Of a stretch of DNA of 64,000 nt, positions 20,601 to 29,818 are shown piece by piece; within the stretch, counting starts at the first letter, position 1, and each line of letters begins with the position of its first letter. The stretch comes from Acidiflorens sp963841945 (GTDB taxonomy: Bacteria > Acidobacteriota > Terriglobia > Terriglobales > Acidobacteriaceae), in NCBI GenBank assembly GCA_963841945.1, contig CAWJFC010000001.1:248001-312000 (forward strand). Reading direction: 5' to 3'. The notes beneath the pieces are model-generated. The model was not told the DNA's origin. It was given only the letters and a program-made list of their open reading frames with translations, and searched no databases. The translations under genes were made by a program, and so were the position numbers.

Positions 20601-21274
20601 GCCGCGGCACCGGCAGTGTTTACGTCAGTAACTGGAACGCCGTCGCTGACGATTTGTGTGAGGTCGAAGCGGTTGCCGTTGACGCTGTAGGCGCTGGCGT
20701 TGGGCGTGAAGCCCGCAACCTGGCCGCTGTAGGAGTCCGTATTGAAATTGCCTGAGTCAGCTGCGCCAGGGACAAGGCCGAGGAGTTCGGTCGCGCTGCG
20801 TCCCATAATGTCGAGGTTCTGCACCTGCTTCGAGGTCAAGGTATAGGAGAGTTCGCCCGTATCGTCGGGAGTCGCGTTCACCGCTTCCCCAGTAACCGTC
20901 ATTAATTGGCTGGCCGCAGACACGGCCAATTTAATATCCGGAATCTCCAAGTGATCGGCAATGTGCACAACAATCGTCCGCCGCAACTCGGCAAAATCCT
21001 TCTTATTGAATTTGACCTCATAGGTCGCGGCCGGCAGGGCGGTGAAGGAGAAGAAACCGTGGGTGTCGCTGGTGGCCTCGCGCTGCGTTTGGCTTGCGGT
21101 GTCGGTCAAGGTGACGGCGGCACCGGCGATCGTTGCGCCGCTGGAATCTTGAACCGTGCCAGACAAAGTAGCCTGGCCGACCTGAGCTATGGCCGGGGGA
21201 GAGACTGAGCACAGAAGTCCCATCAGGAGTGCCGCCACGGAGAGCCGAAAGATTGCAAACTTGGTGCTTTTCAT
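17690..21274 (-). CDS. TonB-dependent receptor, Oar-like, galactan circuit
   Basis: 1194 aa from the ATG at 21274, which has GGAG 10 bases upstream and starts a good signal peptide (MKSTKFAIFRLSVAALLMGL, cleaved after AIAQ); the frame extends to 21403 without a ribosome site. A carboxypeptidase-regulatory-like beta domain (TLSGTVQDSSGATIAGAAVT) is followed by a plug region (LGLVPGAADSG) and a ~900-residue beta-barrel ending in the aromatic QLAAKFIF. Such receptors import oligosaccharides through the outer membrane in Acidobacteriota. The strong promoter and LacI-type operator just upstream, and galK-galT just downstream, point to galactan oligomers as substrate. Confidence 0.9.
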   Translation of the reverse strand: MKSTKFAIFRLSVAALLMGLLCSVSPPAIAQVGQATLSGTVQDSSGATIAGAAVTLTDTASQTQREATSDTHGFFSFTALPAATYEVKFNKKDFAELRRTIVVHIADHLEIPDIKLAVSAASQLMTVTGEAVNATPDDTGELSYTLTSKQVQNLDIMGRSATELLGLVPGAADSGNFNTDSYSGQVAGFTPNASAYSVNGNRFDLTQIVSDGVPVTDVNTAGAAAVTPNIEMIQEVKVETAAFSSEQPNGPIVLQTETKSGGKDFHGELYATVRNHVLDDTDWRVKNLGLPSPDDSYYYLGANIGGPVIIPGTSFNEKRDKLFFFAAFEKNLQHVQDPVNDIREAVTPSDGSVVDGSPTPNMRGGDFSDTAYMSNFNNTAYYASVTPCTQPGSNTGLCSGPGIITTFDPNGQVLINALPLPNADPTKTGGYNLITSVVNFQPRDQENLKLDYNINRKNQFSTRYNHESETVPFPYGYFNNFTPNAYPSEQVDHDHSHSIVANLATSFSPTLINQITFAYTRLNFLTDLENEAAVSRQVLGYDAQDLYPDNSDIIPNVQPGYGGAHYASLYLRGGSFPTTNAPQQIYVINENITKIFGTHQIKAGIYFAHQQFGQLTQGNENSTIITGEYGYSYNTGNAFADLLTGQIAGYQQSTNNFVANLREKRTDFFVQDQWKVVPRLSINFGVRVNHIGAWYETAGRMVVFDPSQYNPNGNYADATGLVSHATDPSIPISGGRPLGFQVAPSGGFAWDLRGTGNTVLRGGFGTSYYADPGANAFSTVQAPPNETFTSVYELNTISANSPGAQNGYGIPYIQTYLPLGAYGIADINDHHLPVTYSYSLAVAQAFNHSIRVEMAYAGNTSRYLTGYTGTNAVPEGCLYELYAYNGYVANSFNDVKCRPYPLEAGLSTMTHNLSSRYNAAQVTASKQTGIFNFWATYTWGKTLADNCEDPFDERRCYNPAPFDRSQNLNISYLINLPNLSAKYLGNNKVLDGILDGWQFTGIEQFASGNPINITAAASANGGTGNEYDGYHNRTIGFYSVYNSATNSTPDLSNRNIVGTPDEAWAPVVVCDPTAGLQAHQYFNANCFQSPQAEVVANSPTIGNYHLPYLHGPRYERDDIGLYKAFKLRETKSIQFRVQAFNIANHASDAFIPYDSNLYIGYNSYGGLPTNPSTAGFTENKLGHRTIQLAAKFIF

Positions 21275-21422
21275 AAATCGCATTCTCCATTTCTGAACGC
21301 TGAGGAGCGCGTTCGTCAGACCCAGCCGCGCCACGTTTTCAGGCCTGGTGAACGCCAGCTTTTTAAACCGCTGCGCATCGTTTGCATGTCGGTCAAACGG
21401 CAAAAATCGCGAATTCCAGTAC

Positions 21423-21466
21423 CGTTAACGCTAACGAAACATATTCCTGTTGAAAAAGTCTGTCAA
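21423..21466 (-). promoter_or_regulatory. Promoter of the TonB receptor with LacI-type operator CGTTA-N4-TAACG
   Basis: On the minus strand there is TTGACA (21466-21461), a 17-base spacer and TATGTT (21443-21438). Immediately after the -10 lies the inverted repeat CGTTA-GCGT-TAACG at 21436-21423, covering the expected transcription start. The same repeat lies at 25332-25347. Blocking the start site is the normal mode for a LacI repressor, and the LacI gene lies between the two sites. Confidence 0.7.
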
Positions 21467-21596
21467 GGGCGGATTTCACACGACTGTATGACAAGCAGAT
21501 ACGGCTGGTCAGAAACTCGAAACGGGAGCCCACGAAATTAGGTACCGACAGCCGGAAAGCGATCGTACCTCGCGGAGTCGGGCTTCCGGCCTGATC

Positions 21597-22652
21597 TCAG
21601 ACGGTTCGTTCCACGATTGCGTACTGGGTAAGGAAATAATCCAGGTTCGAGCGGGTAACGACGTGGGGAGCAAGAGTGACGCGATCAGTCGGGCAGGTGC
21701 CATCGCGCAGGAAGCCGTGGAGGATACGGAGGGCGAGCTGGCCCTGCGCGCGCGGGCGTTGATGGATGGAGGCCGCAATGGTTCCGGAGCGCAAATAGGG
21801 CACGAGTTCAGGAAACAAGTCCGTCGTGATGACAGTGATCTCCCCGATCTTCTTCCAGCTTTTCAAAGCGCGCAGGACGGGTATGGAATTGGCGGTGGTA
21901 ATGTAGCAGCCGACGAGCGCTGGATGGTCGCGGAGCGTACTCAATGCCTTCTCGGACGCTTCTTTTGCGCGGTCGTGGGTTTCGATGGCGGGAAGGACTC
22001 GCAGGTGTGGATGGTGCCGCGCGACGCCATGGCTGAAGCTTTCCACTTTTTCTACGTGATCGGCAGTAGTGAGTTCGCCGGTGAAGACAGCAACGTCTCC
22101 AGTTTCGCGAACGAAGCGCCCCATCAGGTCGCAGACCAGACCGCCGCTGGCGTGCGTATCGATGGTGACGGCGGCGATGCGGTCGGAGCCCGTGGCATCG
22201 GCGACCACGCAGACGACGGGGATATTCCTGCGGAGCGCCTTACGGACGCGGCTCACGAAATGATCGGGATGGCCGACGGCAGTGATGATGCCATTCACAC
22301 AGGTTTCGACGGCATCGTCGAAGGCGTCGACCTCGCCAACACCGAGGCGCGGAAAGCTGCGGAACTCGAGGTCGACAGAGGCTTTCGAGAGCACCGCGTG
22401 CTCTGACTCGATGCCGGCGCGAACGTGATTGAAGAACGATGCGATCTCTTCCGGAAGATTCACCGAGATACGCAGCTTGCGCTTGGAGGAGAGAACGCTG
22501 GCAGCGAGGTTGGGGCGATAGCCCATGGACTTGGCCATTTGCTGAACGCGTTTTTTGGTGACCTCGTTGACGCCCGGGCGGTCGTGCAGGGCGCGGTCGA
22601 CGGTGCCGATAGACACTTCCAGCGCTTTGGCAATATCGATCAGCCTGATCAT
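21597..22652 (-). CDS. LacI-family transcriptional regulator, galactan circuit
   Basis: 351 aa. The N-terminal helix-turn-helix (LIDIAKALEVSIGTVDRAL, then HDRPGVNEVTKKRV and GYRPNLAASVL) is of LacI type, followed by a periplasmic-binding-protein-like sensor domain. It follows the GH35 gene by 69 bases on the same strand and ends 322 bases before the TonB receptor start. Two copies of CGTTA-N4-TAACG flank it (21423-21436 and 25332-25347), with the central CG typical of LacI operators. It probably represses GH35, GH53, the receptor and galKT until a galactose-derived ligand binds. Confidence 0.92.
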   Translation of the reverse strand: MIRLIDIAKALEVSIGTVDRALHDRPGVNEVTKKRVQQMAKSMGYRPNLAASVLSSKRKLRISVNLPEEIASFFNHVRAGIESEHAVLSKASVDLEFRSFPRLGVGEVDAFDDAVETCVNGIITAVGHPDHFVSRVRKALRRNIPVVCVVADATGSDRIAAVTIDTHASGGLVCDLMGRFVRETGDVAVFTGELTTADHVEKVESFSHGVARHHPHLRVLPAIETHDRAKEASEKALSTLRDHPALVGCYITTANSIPVLRALKSWKKIGEITVITTDLFPELVPYLRSGTIAASIHQRPRAQGQLALRILHGFLRDGTCPTDRVTLAPHVVTRSNLDYFLTQYAIVERTV

Positions 22653-22721
22653 GCGTGCCCATTCTAGCGTCTGTAGATGCGATCCGGAATTTGTTTTCGC
22701 CGACTCGAGAATATCCTGTGA

Positions 22722-25253
22722 CTACTCCGGACGTATGACAATTTCATATTCGGGAATCGCGGTGATCGAAGCGAGCAGGGCAAGTTGCTGGCCTTTGAAT
22801 TGGGGCTTGTAACCCGCATCAAAGTAAATGGGCGCATCGGCGCGCAGCGGCAGGACCTGCAACTGCAAAAGAGCGTCAAGGCGCGGAGCGAAGCGTTTCA
22901 ATCCAATGACCCACGAATCGCCGTTATAGAAGTTATCATCGACCAAGTCTTTGCCGGCGAACAGGCGCGCGACATCGCCTTCGTAGTGGATCTGCAGAAA
23001 AACGTCTTCAACGCCGAGCAAGACATCCTTCGGCAGGGAGACAGTCCATCGCGCAGCGAATTGCTCCATCGTGGTGTCGGACGGCGCCACAGCCACTGGT
23101 TGCTTGCGCCATCCGGCGGGATTTGCGCGCTCGAGGCGAGGCGCAGAGCCCGCTTCCTTCGTCTGGACAAACGAAACGGCAATGTTCCGGGCATCGACGT
23201 TCGCTTCGTAGACGGGAAAGACGCCTTCCGGTGGCTGGGGTTTTAGCCCCGCGCTGGATTGCCATTCTTCGTCGTGCTGGCTGAGCAGGCCGAAGAAAAC
23301 GTCCGAGCGCCCCGGCGAGCGCAGGTGGACAGCTTCGCCGTCAGAGAATACACAGGCTCCGGAATAAAGCAGCGCTTTTTCTCCATGAATGGCGAGTACA
23401 GAAAGACGCTCTGCTTGTTCTTGCGTGAGCACGACAGCGTGAGTTGGGTTGCCGGTCGAGGAACGTACCGTGAAAGCAATACCAGTACCCGGAGTGGGCC
23501 GGACAATCACACAGCGTTCAGCTTGATTTTCACAGCGGTCGCCCGGCTGTGCCGTTCCTTCCAGAGATTGCGTGGCGTCGAGTGCGAGCGCGAACTCGGG
23601 CGCGATTCCATCCTGCGCTACAAAGAAGAGATAATTTTCGTGCTCCTGCTCGAGCGTTGTGATGAGTTGGGCGGTCGCGTAACGGAGGGTCACGCCATGC
23701 GCCTTGAGGCCAATTGGCCAGATGAAATAAGCTCCGGACGGGATGGTCACTGGCTCTGACGGGACCATCACATCTCCCGATGGGAGGCGAACGCGGACGC
23801 GGAAAGTTTTTCGGGCCGGCATCTCATAACCGCGAACGTAGTTGTTTACGAAAAGAAAAGCCTGATCGCCAAAGCTGCGGACCGAGAGGCGGGGCGTGAA
23901 GAAATCGCCGGGACTCGCCGGGATTTCGGCTGGAGCATGCACAACCATGGGAGCGAGTTCCGAACCTAACTCGTTCAAAAAATAATGAAAGAGCTTCAGC
24001 TTGCGATAGGACTCTCTTTCTTCGCCGTATTGGCCGAGTGGCGCCTGGAAATCATATGAAATCTCGGGCAGGTCGTTGGGTGCGCCGGTGGCCTGCGATT
24101 CCTGGAGAGTAGTGAGTTTACCCGGTGGGTTTGCCCCACCATGAAACATGTAGTAACCCATGAGGTTGATCCCGGAGCCGAGTTGTGTCGGCAACATTGC
24201 AGCCACATCGGGCGCATGGATAATGGGCCGGCGGTGATAGGTGTCCTCAATGCCCGAACCAAACTCAGCAGAAAGAAATGGGTAGGCTGCGAGTTCGGCC
24301 TGCGTGGCACGTGACCTGGGACGACCTCCGGGTGCGCCGATGTCGCCGCCTTCGCGGCTTTCGAATCGGAAAGCGTAAACCTCGTTGGGTGGAAGTTTCT
24401 GGATCGAATCATCCCAGGGCCAAGCCGAATAGCCGCCGAACACGGGCAGCACTTCCCGGGGCGGAAAAACTGCGCCGTCCCATCCAGTGACGGTGTACAG
24501 GGGAGCATCAAATCCGTCTGCAAGGGCCATTTGTTTGAGCTTGAGAATGTGCGCGGCACCTTGCCCAGCGCATTGTAGCGCGTATTCATTTTCGAGTTGG
24601 ACGCCGATTATGGGGCCGCCATCCTTCCAAAATTGTCCTTTGACTTGCTGGGAAATCTGACGGTAAAAGGAATCAACTGCAGCGAGATATTGCGGATCGT
24701 TGCCGCGCTTGTGCGGCATTCGCTGAACCCAGTCGGGGAAGCCCCCGTTGCGGGCCTCGGCGTGTGCCCATGGACCGATACGGAGGAAAACCAGCAAGCC
24801 GTTCTTCGCGCAGAGGCGCACGAATTCCCGCAGATCACGGTCGCCGCTCCAGTCAAACTGGCCTTGGACTTCTTCGTGATGAATCCAGATGACATAAGAC
24901 GAAATTACCTGTACGCCTCCCGCCTTCATCTTGAGAAGTTCCTCTTCCCAATACTGGTGGGGATAGCGGGAGAAGTGGAATTCACCCATTACCGGGAGCC
25001 ACGGTCTTCCATCGCGCACCAGGTAGCGGCTATTGACGGTGATCGAATGGCCGTCGGGATTTGTGGATGCGCCCATGGTCAATAGCGGCAAAGCTGTTTG
25101 TTTAGGCGATAGACGAGCATCAATTTCGACGGAAGCGGACAAGGATTGTGCCGGTGCGGCGGCAAGAGCGTTCTGTTGTTGGGTGCGCGCCAACCTGCTT
25201 GAGGCGAGCAAGAGAAAGGGGATGAGAACAATGCGAAATAAAGATATTGGCAT
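22722..25253 (-). CDS. Secreted beta-galactosidase, GH35
   Basis: 843 aa with a signal peptide (MPISLFRIVLIPFLLLASSR). The GH35 catalytic barrel spans about residues 70-400: the substrate entry GEFHFSRYPHQYWEEEL, acid/base Glu in GVQLENEYALQ, and nucleophile Glu in SAEFGSGIED. The C-terminal half is beta-rich accessory domains. It removes terminal beta-galactosyl residues from galactan or arabinogalactan oligomers in the periplasm or outside. It is divergent from the GH53 galactanase, with an operator between them, and is followed by its likely regulator. Confidence 0.93.
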   Translation of the reverse strand: MPISLFRIVLIPFLLLASSRLARTQQQNALAAAPAQSLSASVEIDARLSPKQTALPLLTMGASTNPDGHSITVNSRYLVRDGRPWLPVMGEFHFSRYPHQYWEEELLKMKAGGVQVISSYVIWIHHEEVQGQFDWSGDRDLREFVRLCAKNGLLVFLRIGPWAHAEARNGGFPDWVQRMPHKRGNDPQYLAAVDSFYRQISQQVKGQFWKDGGPIIGVQLENEYALQCAGQGAAHILKLKQMALADGFDAPLYTVTGWDGAVFPPREVLPVFGGYSAWPWDDSIQKLPPNEVYAFRFESREGGDIGAPGGRPRSRATQAELAAYPFLSAEFGSGIEDTYHRRPIIHAPDVAAMLPTQLGSGINLMGYYMFHGGANPPGKLTTLQESQATGAPNDLPEISYDFQAPLGQYGEERESYRKLKLFHYFLNELGSELAPMVVHAPAEIPASPGDFFTPRLSVRSFGDQAFLFVNNYVRGYEMPARKTFRVRVRLPSGDVMVPSEPVTIPSGAYFIWPIGLKAHGVTLRYATAQLITTLEQEHENYLFFVAQDGIAPEFALALDATQSLEGTAQPGDRCENQAERCVIVRPTPGTGIAFTVRSSTGNPTHAVVLTQEQAERLSVLAIHGEKALLYSGACVFSDGEAVHLRSPGRSDVFFGLLSQHDEEWQSSAGLKPQPPEGVFPVYEANVDARNIAVSFVQTKEAGSAPRLERANPAGWRKQPVAVAPSDTTMEQFAARWTVSLPKDVLLGVEDVFLQIHYEGDVARLFAGKDLVDDNFYNGDSWVIGLKRFAPRLDALLQLQVLPLRADAPIYFDAGYKPQFKGQQLALLASITAIPEYEIVIRPE

Positions 25254-25331
25254 AGCGGCTAGCCCCCGATTGTGGGATCGGCACTCCCTGATCCCGATGA
25301 CCGGCTTGATGATAGCGCAAGGTGAGAATTT

Positions 25332-25347
25332 CCGTTATCGTTAACGG
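25332..25347. promoter_or_regulatory. LacI-type operator between GH35 and GH53 genes
   Basis: CCGTTA-TCGT-TAACGG is a perfect 6+6 inverted repeat with 4-base centre. It shares CGTTA-N-CG-N-TAACG with the operator at 21423-21436. It sits 79 bases from the GH35 start and 83 from the GH53 start, so one repressor dimer could control both directions. A TATCAT on the minus strand downstream is a possible -10 for GH35; no convincing -35 is seen. Confidence 0.65.
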
Positions 25348-25429
25348 ATTAGGCTCGACTCGCGGCGTTGGTACGACGTATCCAAATAGGGCTATTCCAG
25401 TTTTTAGTTGATCTACCTCCTTGTCGCAT

Positions 25430-27469
25430 ATGAGAAGGAATCGCTTCCGCCAATTCTTTTCGGTTTCAGCCTCGCGGAATTCTCACCAAGTGGTAGTTGG
25501 GATCAAGATGGCAGTGATATTGGCGGCGTTTTCCAGCTTCGCCGGGGCGCAGCTAACGAATCTGCTGTCAAATCCTAGTTTCGAAAACGCCAGCGTTTCC
25601 CCCTGGGAGTTGAACGGGCGAACGAAGGGACTGGCAGTCACGCAGAGCGATTCGGTAGACGGAGCCCACGCGTTGGCGCTTCCCGCGGGAGGGGAAGCCT
25701 CGCAGAGAATCTGGTTGTCCGCGGGAGTGTATGAGTTGAGTGCCTTTGTGCGACTGGGAGCAGGACAGGTCGCGCAAATCGGATTGGAGTGCAAGGGCAG
25801 AGCGCGATCGGAGGTGTCCACAACTGCACTCGACCCAAGCTCGGCACCGCCAAGCCAGACGAGAGATACAGACTGGCAGGAATTGCATGCGCCGGTGTTC
25901 TTTCTGACCCGCGCTCAATCGTGCAGTGTGAAAGCGCGAGTGAAGGGCAATAGCAATGCACAGAGCTTTGTGGACAGCGTGTCGTTGATTCGACATGAAA
26001 ATGTCTTGCGTAATCCGCAATTGTTGCACAAACAGGAAGGATGGGACTTGGAGGGCACACATCCCGCGTCAAAGGCCTTCCTGCTGCTAAGTGCCCAAGG
26101 CCAATCGGGAGGCGAATCCACGTTGTTTCAGACGGTGAGTCTATCTCCGGGGAGTTACACGCTGGCGGCGAGCTATCGATCGAGTGGCGGCCAGAGTCTG
26201 GCCAGGCTGGAGGCGAAGGGATGCGGCGTGGAGGATACGATCTTGAATCTTGCTCCGGCGGCGTTAGGGGAGACATATCGACGTGTGAAGCTTCGCGGCA
26301 TTCGGGTGACAAATGCGCATTGCGATTTCGGCTTACGCGTGAGGTCAGGTGTCGGGCAATGGCTGCGCGTTTCCGATCTGACGCTCGAGCGCGATGCGCA
26401 GCCGTATCAAATCATCGCCGGAGGCGACGTCAGTTTGACCGACATGGTCGAGGAGCACGGCGGGGTCTACAAATTTGAAGGACTCGCGGGCGACCCCTTT
26501 CGCATCCTTGCCGGTAGCGGAATGAATCTGGCGCGACTGCATTTGTTCGTTGATCCCGGCAACCCTGAGTTTTCACCGTCCAGGAATATGCGCGGCTCGT
26601 ATGCGAACCTGACGCACGTGCTTCTGCTGGCGGCACGAGCGCATTCGGAGGGAATGAAGATCGAATTGGCGCTACACCTCAGCGATTATTGGGCGGATGG
26701 TGGTTGCCAAACGCAGCCGCATGCGTGGGTCGGCCTGGAACCGCGCGCCATGGTTGATGCGGTAAGTGGTTACATAGGTAGCGTACTTGGCGAGTTTCGA
26801 GTCAAAGGAATTCCAGTTCATTACATATCCATTGGCAACGAAGCCGATTCGGGATTATTGCGCTCGAAAGAGTGTAAGTCTGCGCTGCTGCAGGTGAATG
26901 CTGATGCCACCGCGAATCCCGATCTCCTCGCGCGAATCTACGAGGCAGGGTATCGCGCGGTGCGAGCAGTTTCTCCGGATACGATCGTGTTGTGGCACCT
27001 GGCGAATATCGGGAGATATGCGGAGACTCGGTGGTATCTGGACGCGATGTTCTCTCGCGGAGCGCAAGTGGATGTGCTGGCATACTCCGCGTATCCGTTC
27101 TGGTCGGGGCAGACAGTGCGCCAGTTTCAGGATTTCGCTAACTATGTGACTACGCGCTATCACCGTCCGGTGTTCTTCGAAGAAACGGGCTACCCCTGGG
27201 CGCCGGCCGCGGGGTCGGACAACATGAATGATGGCGGTCCGGAACCGTATCCGCTGACACCGCATGGACAATTGGATTTTTTAAACGATGAGATCAGCGC
27301 GATTGAGAGTGCAGATGACGGACAAGTGACTGGGTTCTCCTATTGGGACGCAACCTGGATTCAAGCGCCAGGCACGTTTGACAATGTTGATAACTACGTG
27401 CTGTTTGACCGAGGCGGGAACGCGCTTCCAGCACTGACGACGGGCTTTCGGCTTCGGATCCAGCGATAG
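25430..27469 (+). CDS. Secreted arabinogalactan endo-beta-1,4-galactanase, GH53, with N-terminal beta-sandwich modules
   Basis: 679 aa from the ATG at 25430 (a TTG 9 bases earlier is possible). After the signal segment MAVILAAFSSFAGAQ come two CBM-like repeats, beginning NLLSNPSFENASVSPWELNG and VLRNPQLLHKQEGWDLEG. The catalytic domain starts near residue 330: NLARLHLFVDP, acid/base Glu in ISIGNEADSG, nucleophile Glu in FFEETGYPW. GH53 enzymes cut the beta-1,4-galactan backbone of type I arabinogalactan, giving oligomers for the receptor and the GH35/GH42 exo-enzymes. The 2x CBM layout is larger than a minimal ~350 aa GH53. Confidence 0.9.
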   Translation: MRRNRFRQFFSVSASRNSHQVVVGIKMAVILAAFSSFAGAQLTNLLSNPSFENASVSPWELNGRTKGLAVTQSDSVDGAHALALPAGGEASQRIWLSAGVYELSAFVRLGAGQVAQIGLECKGRARSEVSTTALDPSSAPPSQTRDTDWQELHAPVFFLTRAQSCSVKARVKGNSNAQSFVDSVSLIRHENVLRNPQLLHKQEGWDLEGTHPASKAFLLLSAQGQSGGESTLFQTVSLSPGSYTLAASYRSSGGQSLARLEAKGCGVEDTILNLAPAALGETYRRVKLRGIRVTNAHCDFGLRVRSGVGQWLRVSDLTLERDAQPYQIIAGGDVSLTDMVEEHGGVYKFEGLAGDPFRILAGSGMNLARLHLFVDPGNPEFSPSRNMRGSYANLTHVLLLAARAHSEGMKIELALHLSDYWADGGCQTQPHAWVGLEPRAMVDAVSGYIGSVLGEFRVKGIPVHYISIGNEADSGLLRSKECKSALLQVNADATANPDLLARIYEAGYRAVRAVSPDTIVLWHLANIGRYAETRWYLDAMFSRGAQVDVLAYSAYPFWSGQTVRQFQDFANYVTTRYHRPVFFEETGYPWAPAAGSDNMNDGGPEPYPLTPHGQLDFLNDEISAIESADDGQVTGFSYWDATWIQAPGTFDNVDNYVLFDRGGNALPALTTGFRLRIQR

Positions 27470-27648
27470 AGATCTTCCTGAAGAGTCTCAATGTCCTTGA
27501 TATGCTCCGATGTTCGGAGCGCGCCCGCCGGGCAGCGAATCTCCCCCAAAATCCTGAGTACCCTCGAATCAAGACGCACGTCTAGGCCCGCACGCGGTGC
27601 ACAGGCACGGAGCACAAGGCATCCGTAGGAAGCAGGTGTTCATTCGGT

Positions 27649-29763
27649 TCATTTAGTATCACTGTCTGCAAGAACCGACACTCCGTAAGCCGGGAGGTCG
27701 ACTGCAGGTACTTCCCCCTCTTCCAAGACCATTTTCATTGGGCGGGGAAGCCTAACATGCTGTCCCTCTTGTGTGTGGTTGATCACTATGAAGACTTGCT
27801 TACTGCCACCGAGGCGCCGACAGACCTCTACACCGTCAGGCACTGCACCGAAAACCGTTCTTACGCCGCTCATGTCGACCATCCACTTCGCGGCAGTAGC
27901 CATGAGTCTTTCGTCCAGGACCGCGCCGATGTATGTAATACGGCCTTTCCCATATTTGTGAGTGAGCGCGGCAGGTTGGCCATCGAGCCATCCGTTACTC
28001 GGGCCATATTGCAACAGTACTTCCGCCTCCGGAGCCAGAGCCTTGAGTTGCTCGGCCCATATGGTGGCTTGTCCGGAGCCCCACTCACCCGAGACCGGTA
28101 CGTCTTTTTCGAGCGCGTAGAACTGCTCCACACGGCCACCCAGGGCATCGGCCAGTAAACCGGGCTGTCTTTGTGGAAGCAAGGCGTCGAACTCGTCCTT
28201 CATGCCTGAACGCGGGCCGAGGACCAGGTGTCCGCCGTTGCGCACATATTCCAACAAGTGCTGCGCCATATTGTCGGGGATTACATTCAGACTGGGGGCG
28301 ACGACCAGTTTGTAATCGTGGAGTGGCGCCTCGGGGCTGACGACGTCGATGGACTGCGAAAGCGGCCGCAAAAAGCGGTAGTAGTCTTTCAGCAGGGCGA
28401 CGGGATCGTACTTTGTGGTATGCCGCTGAAATTCAATGGCCCAGCGGCTGTCATAGGAATTCAGAAGCGCAACGTCGGAAACAGGAGTCGTACCTCGCAA
28501 AGCGCTCTCGGCCTTCGCGAACTCAGCTCCGATCGTCTTGACCTCCTCGTACAGCGGTACCGGCGTGCCATCCGGACCAACTAGGGTGCCGTGATACTGC
28601 TCCTGTCCATTAAGGGCGCTGCGCCATTGCCAATAGCCGACTTCGTCAGCGCCGTGGCCAATTGCCTGCCACGCCATGACTCGCACTTCGCCCTTGTTCA
28701 GGAAGTTATTGACGTCCGCCCAGTTCACGGCGCCGGGCTGACTTTCAATTACCCAGAAATTCTCGCGCTTGAACCCGCGCACCAGATCATGAGTTAAACC
28801 GTTTCCGACCGGATCGAGATGCCCGGTCCCGACGTAGTCATCCCACGAAGCAAAGCTAAGAGGACTGGACACGACATAGTGATCGAAGCCGTCGAAGAAT
28901 CCCATGAAGTTGCCGGTAATGAACTGGCGCGGATCCGCATGCCGGCGAATCGCGTCAATCTGATTCTGCTGGTAATCCGCCCAGGTGACGGTGACGAAGC
29001 GGTTCCATTCCAGGCGAAGTCCGGGATTGTGAAACTCAGCTTCCTCTCCGGCCATAGGAATCTCGCGCCAATCGTCATACGTCTGGCTCCAATACGAGGT
29101 TGTCCATCGCTCGTTGAGGCTGTCGAGCGATTTGTATTTGGCCTTCAACCATGACTGGAAAGAATTTCTCGTCACGTCGTCAAACGACATGCGCGCGTAG
29201 CCATATTCGTTGTCGATCTGCCATCCGGCAACGTTGGGATTATGCCCGAAGCGGAGCGCCATCTGCCCGGCAATGCGGCGGCAAAATTCCCGGTAACGAG
29301 GAGACGTTACCGATCCATGGGCGCGAATCCCATGGGTCGCCCGCCGTCCGTGTTCATCGATCCGCAGCGTGTCGGGATACTTGAAAGTCAACCAGGCAGG
29401 CGGTGCAGCCGTGGGTGTGCCCAAAACGACAACGATGTCATGTTTGGCGGCGAGGTTGATGGCGCGCTCCAGCCAGTCGAAGTCAAAGTGGTTTTCCGAG
29501 GGTTCCATTCGGCTCCAGGCGAACTCAGCGATACGAACAACCTTGATATGCGCGGCTTCCATCAGGCGCAAGTCTTCTTCCCATCGCGCTTCGGGCCACT
29601 GCTCCGGGTACCAGTCGGTCCCAAGCAAAATGGCGTTGCGACCGGCGATCTGGGTCGGTAGGGCCTTGCCGGCTGGTTGCGCATAGGCGGAACCCAGGAG
29701 CAGCAACATCCCCGCAAGAAGCGGCGGTGCGATGCGATTTAACTTATTAAGACGCGATGTCAT
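27649..29763 (-). CDS. Secreted beta-galactosidase, GH42
   Basis: 704 aa from the ATG at 29763, giving signal peptide APPLLAGMLLLLGSAYAQ; the frame extends to 30018 without support. GH42 features: LGTDWYPEQWPEARWEEDLR at the N-terminus, acid/base Glu in WQIDNEYGYA, nucleophile Glu in WVIESQPGAVNW, then the trimerisation (ATPase-like) domain with VVAPSLNVIPDNMAQ and the small C-terminal beta domain. Most GH42s are cytoplasmic; this one is exported. It is the last of three minus-strand genes (TonB receptor, SGNH esterase, GH42) behind the arabinose-type operator, and acts on short galacto-oligomers. Confidence 0.93.
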   Translation of the reverse strand: MTSRLNKLNRIAPPLLAGMLLLLGSAYAQPAGKALPTQIAGRNAILLGTDWYPEQWPEARWEEDLRLMEAAHIKVVRIAEFAWSRMEPSENHFDFDWLERAINLAAKHDIVVVLGTPTAAPPAWLTFKYPDTLRIDEHGRRATHGIRAHGSVTSPRYREFCRRIAGQMALRFGHNPNVAGWQIDNEYGYARMSFDDVTRNSFQSWLKAKYKSLDSLNERWTTSYWSQTYDDWREIPMAGEEAEFHNPGLRLEWNRFVTVTWADYQQNQIDAIRRHADPRQFITGNFMGFFDGFDHYVVSSPLSFASWDDYVGTGHLDPVGNGLTHDLVRGFKRENFWVIESQPGAVNWADVNNFLNKGEVRVMAWQAIGHGADEVGYWQWRSALNGQEQYHGTLVGPDGTPVPLYEEVKTIGAEFAKAESALRGTTPVSDVALLNSYDSRWAIEFQRHTTKYDPVALLKDYYRFLRPLSQSIDVVSPEAPLHDYKLVVAPSLNVIPDNMAQHLLEYVRNGGHLVLGPRSGMKDEFDALLPQRQPGLLADALGGRVEQFYALEKDVPVSGEWGSGQATIWAEQLKALAPEAEVLLQYGPSNGWLDGQPAALTHKYGKGRITYIGAVLDERLMATAAKWMVDMSGVRTVFGAVPDGVEVCRRLGGSKQVFIVINHTQEGQHVRLPRPMKMVLEEGEVPAVDLPAYGVSVLADSDTK

Positions 29764-29818
29764 ATGGGAATATGGCACGGAATGATTCCGCCCGAAGAAC
29801 CTCGGATGAATAGTAATC

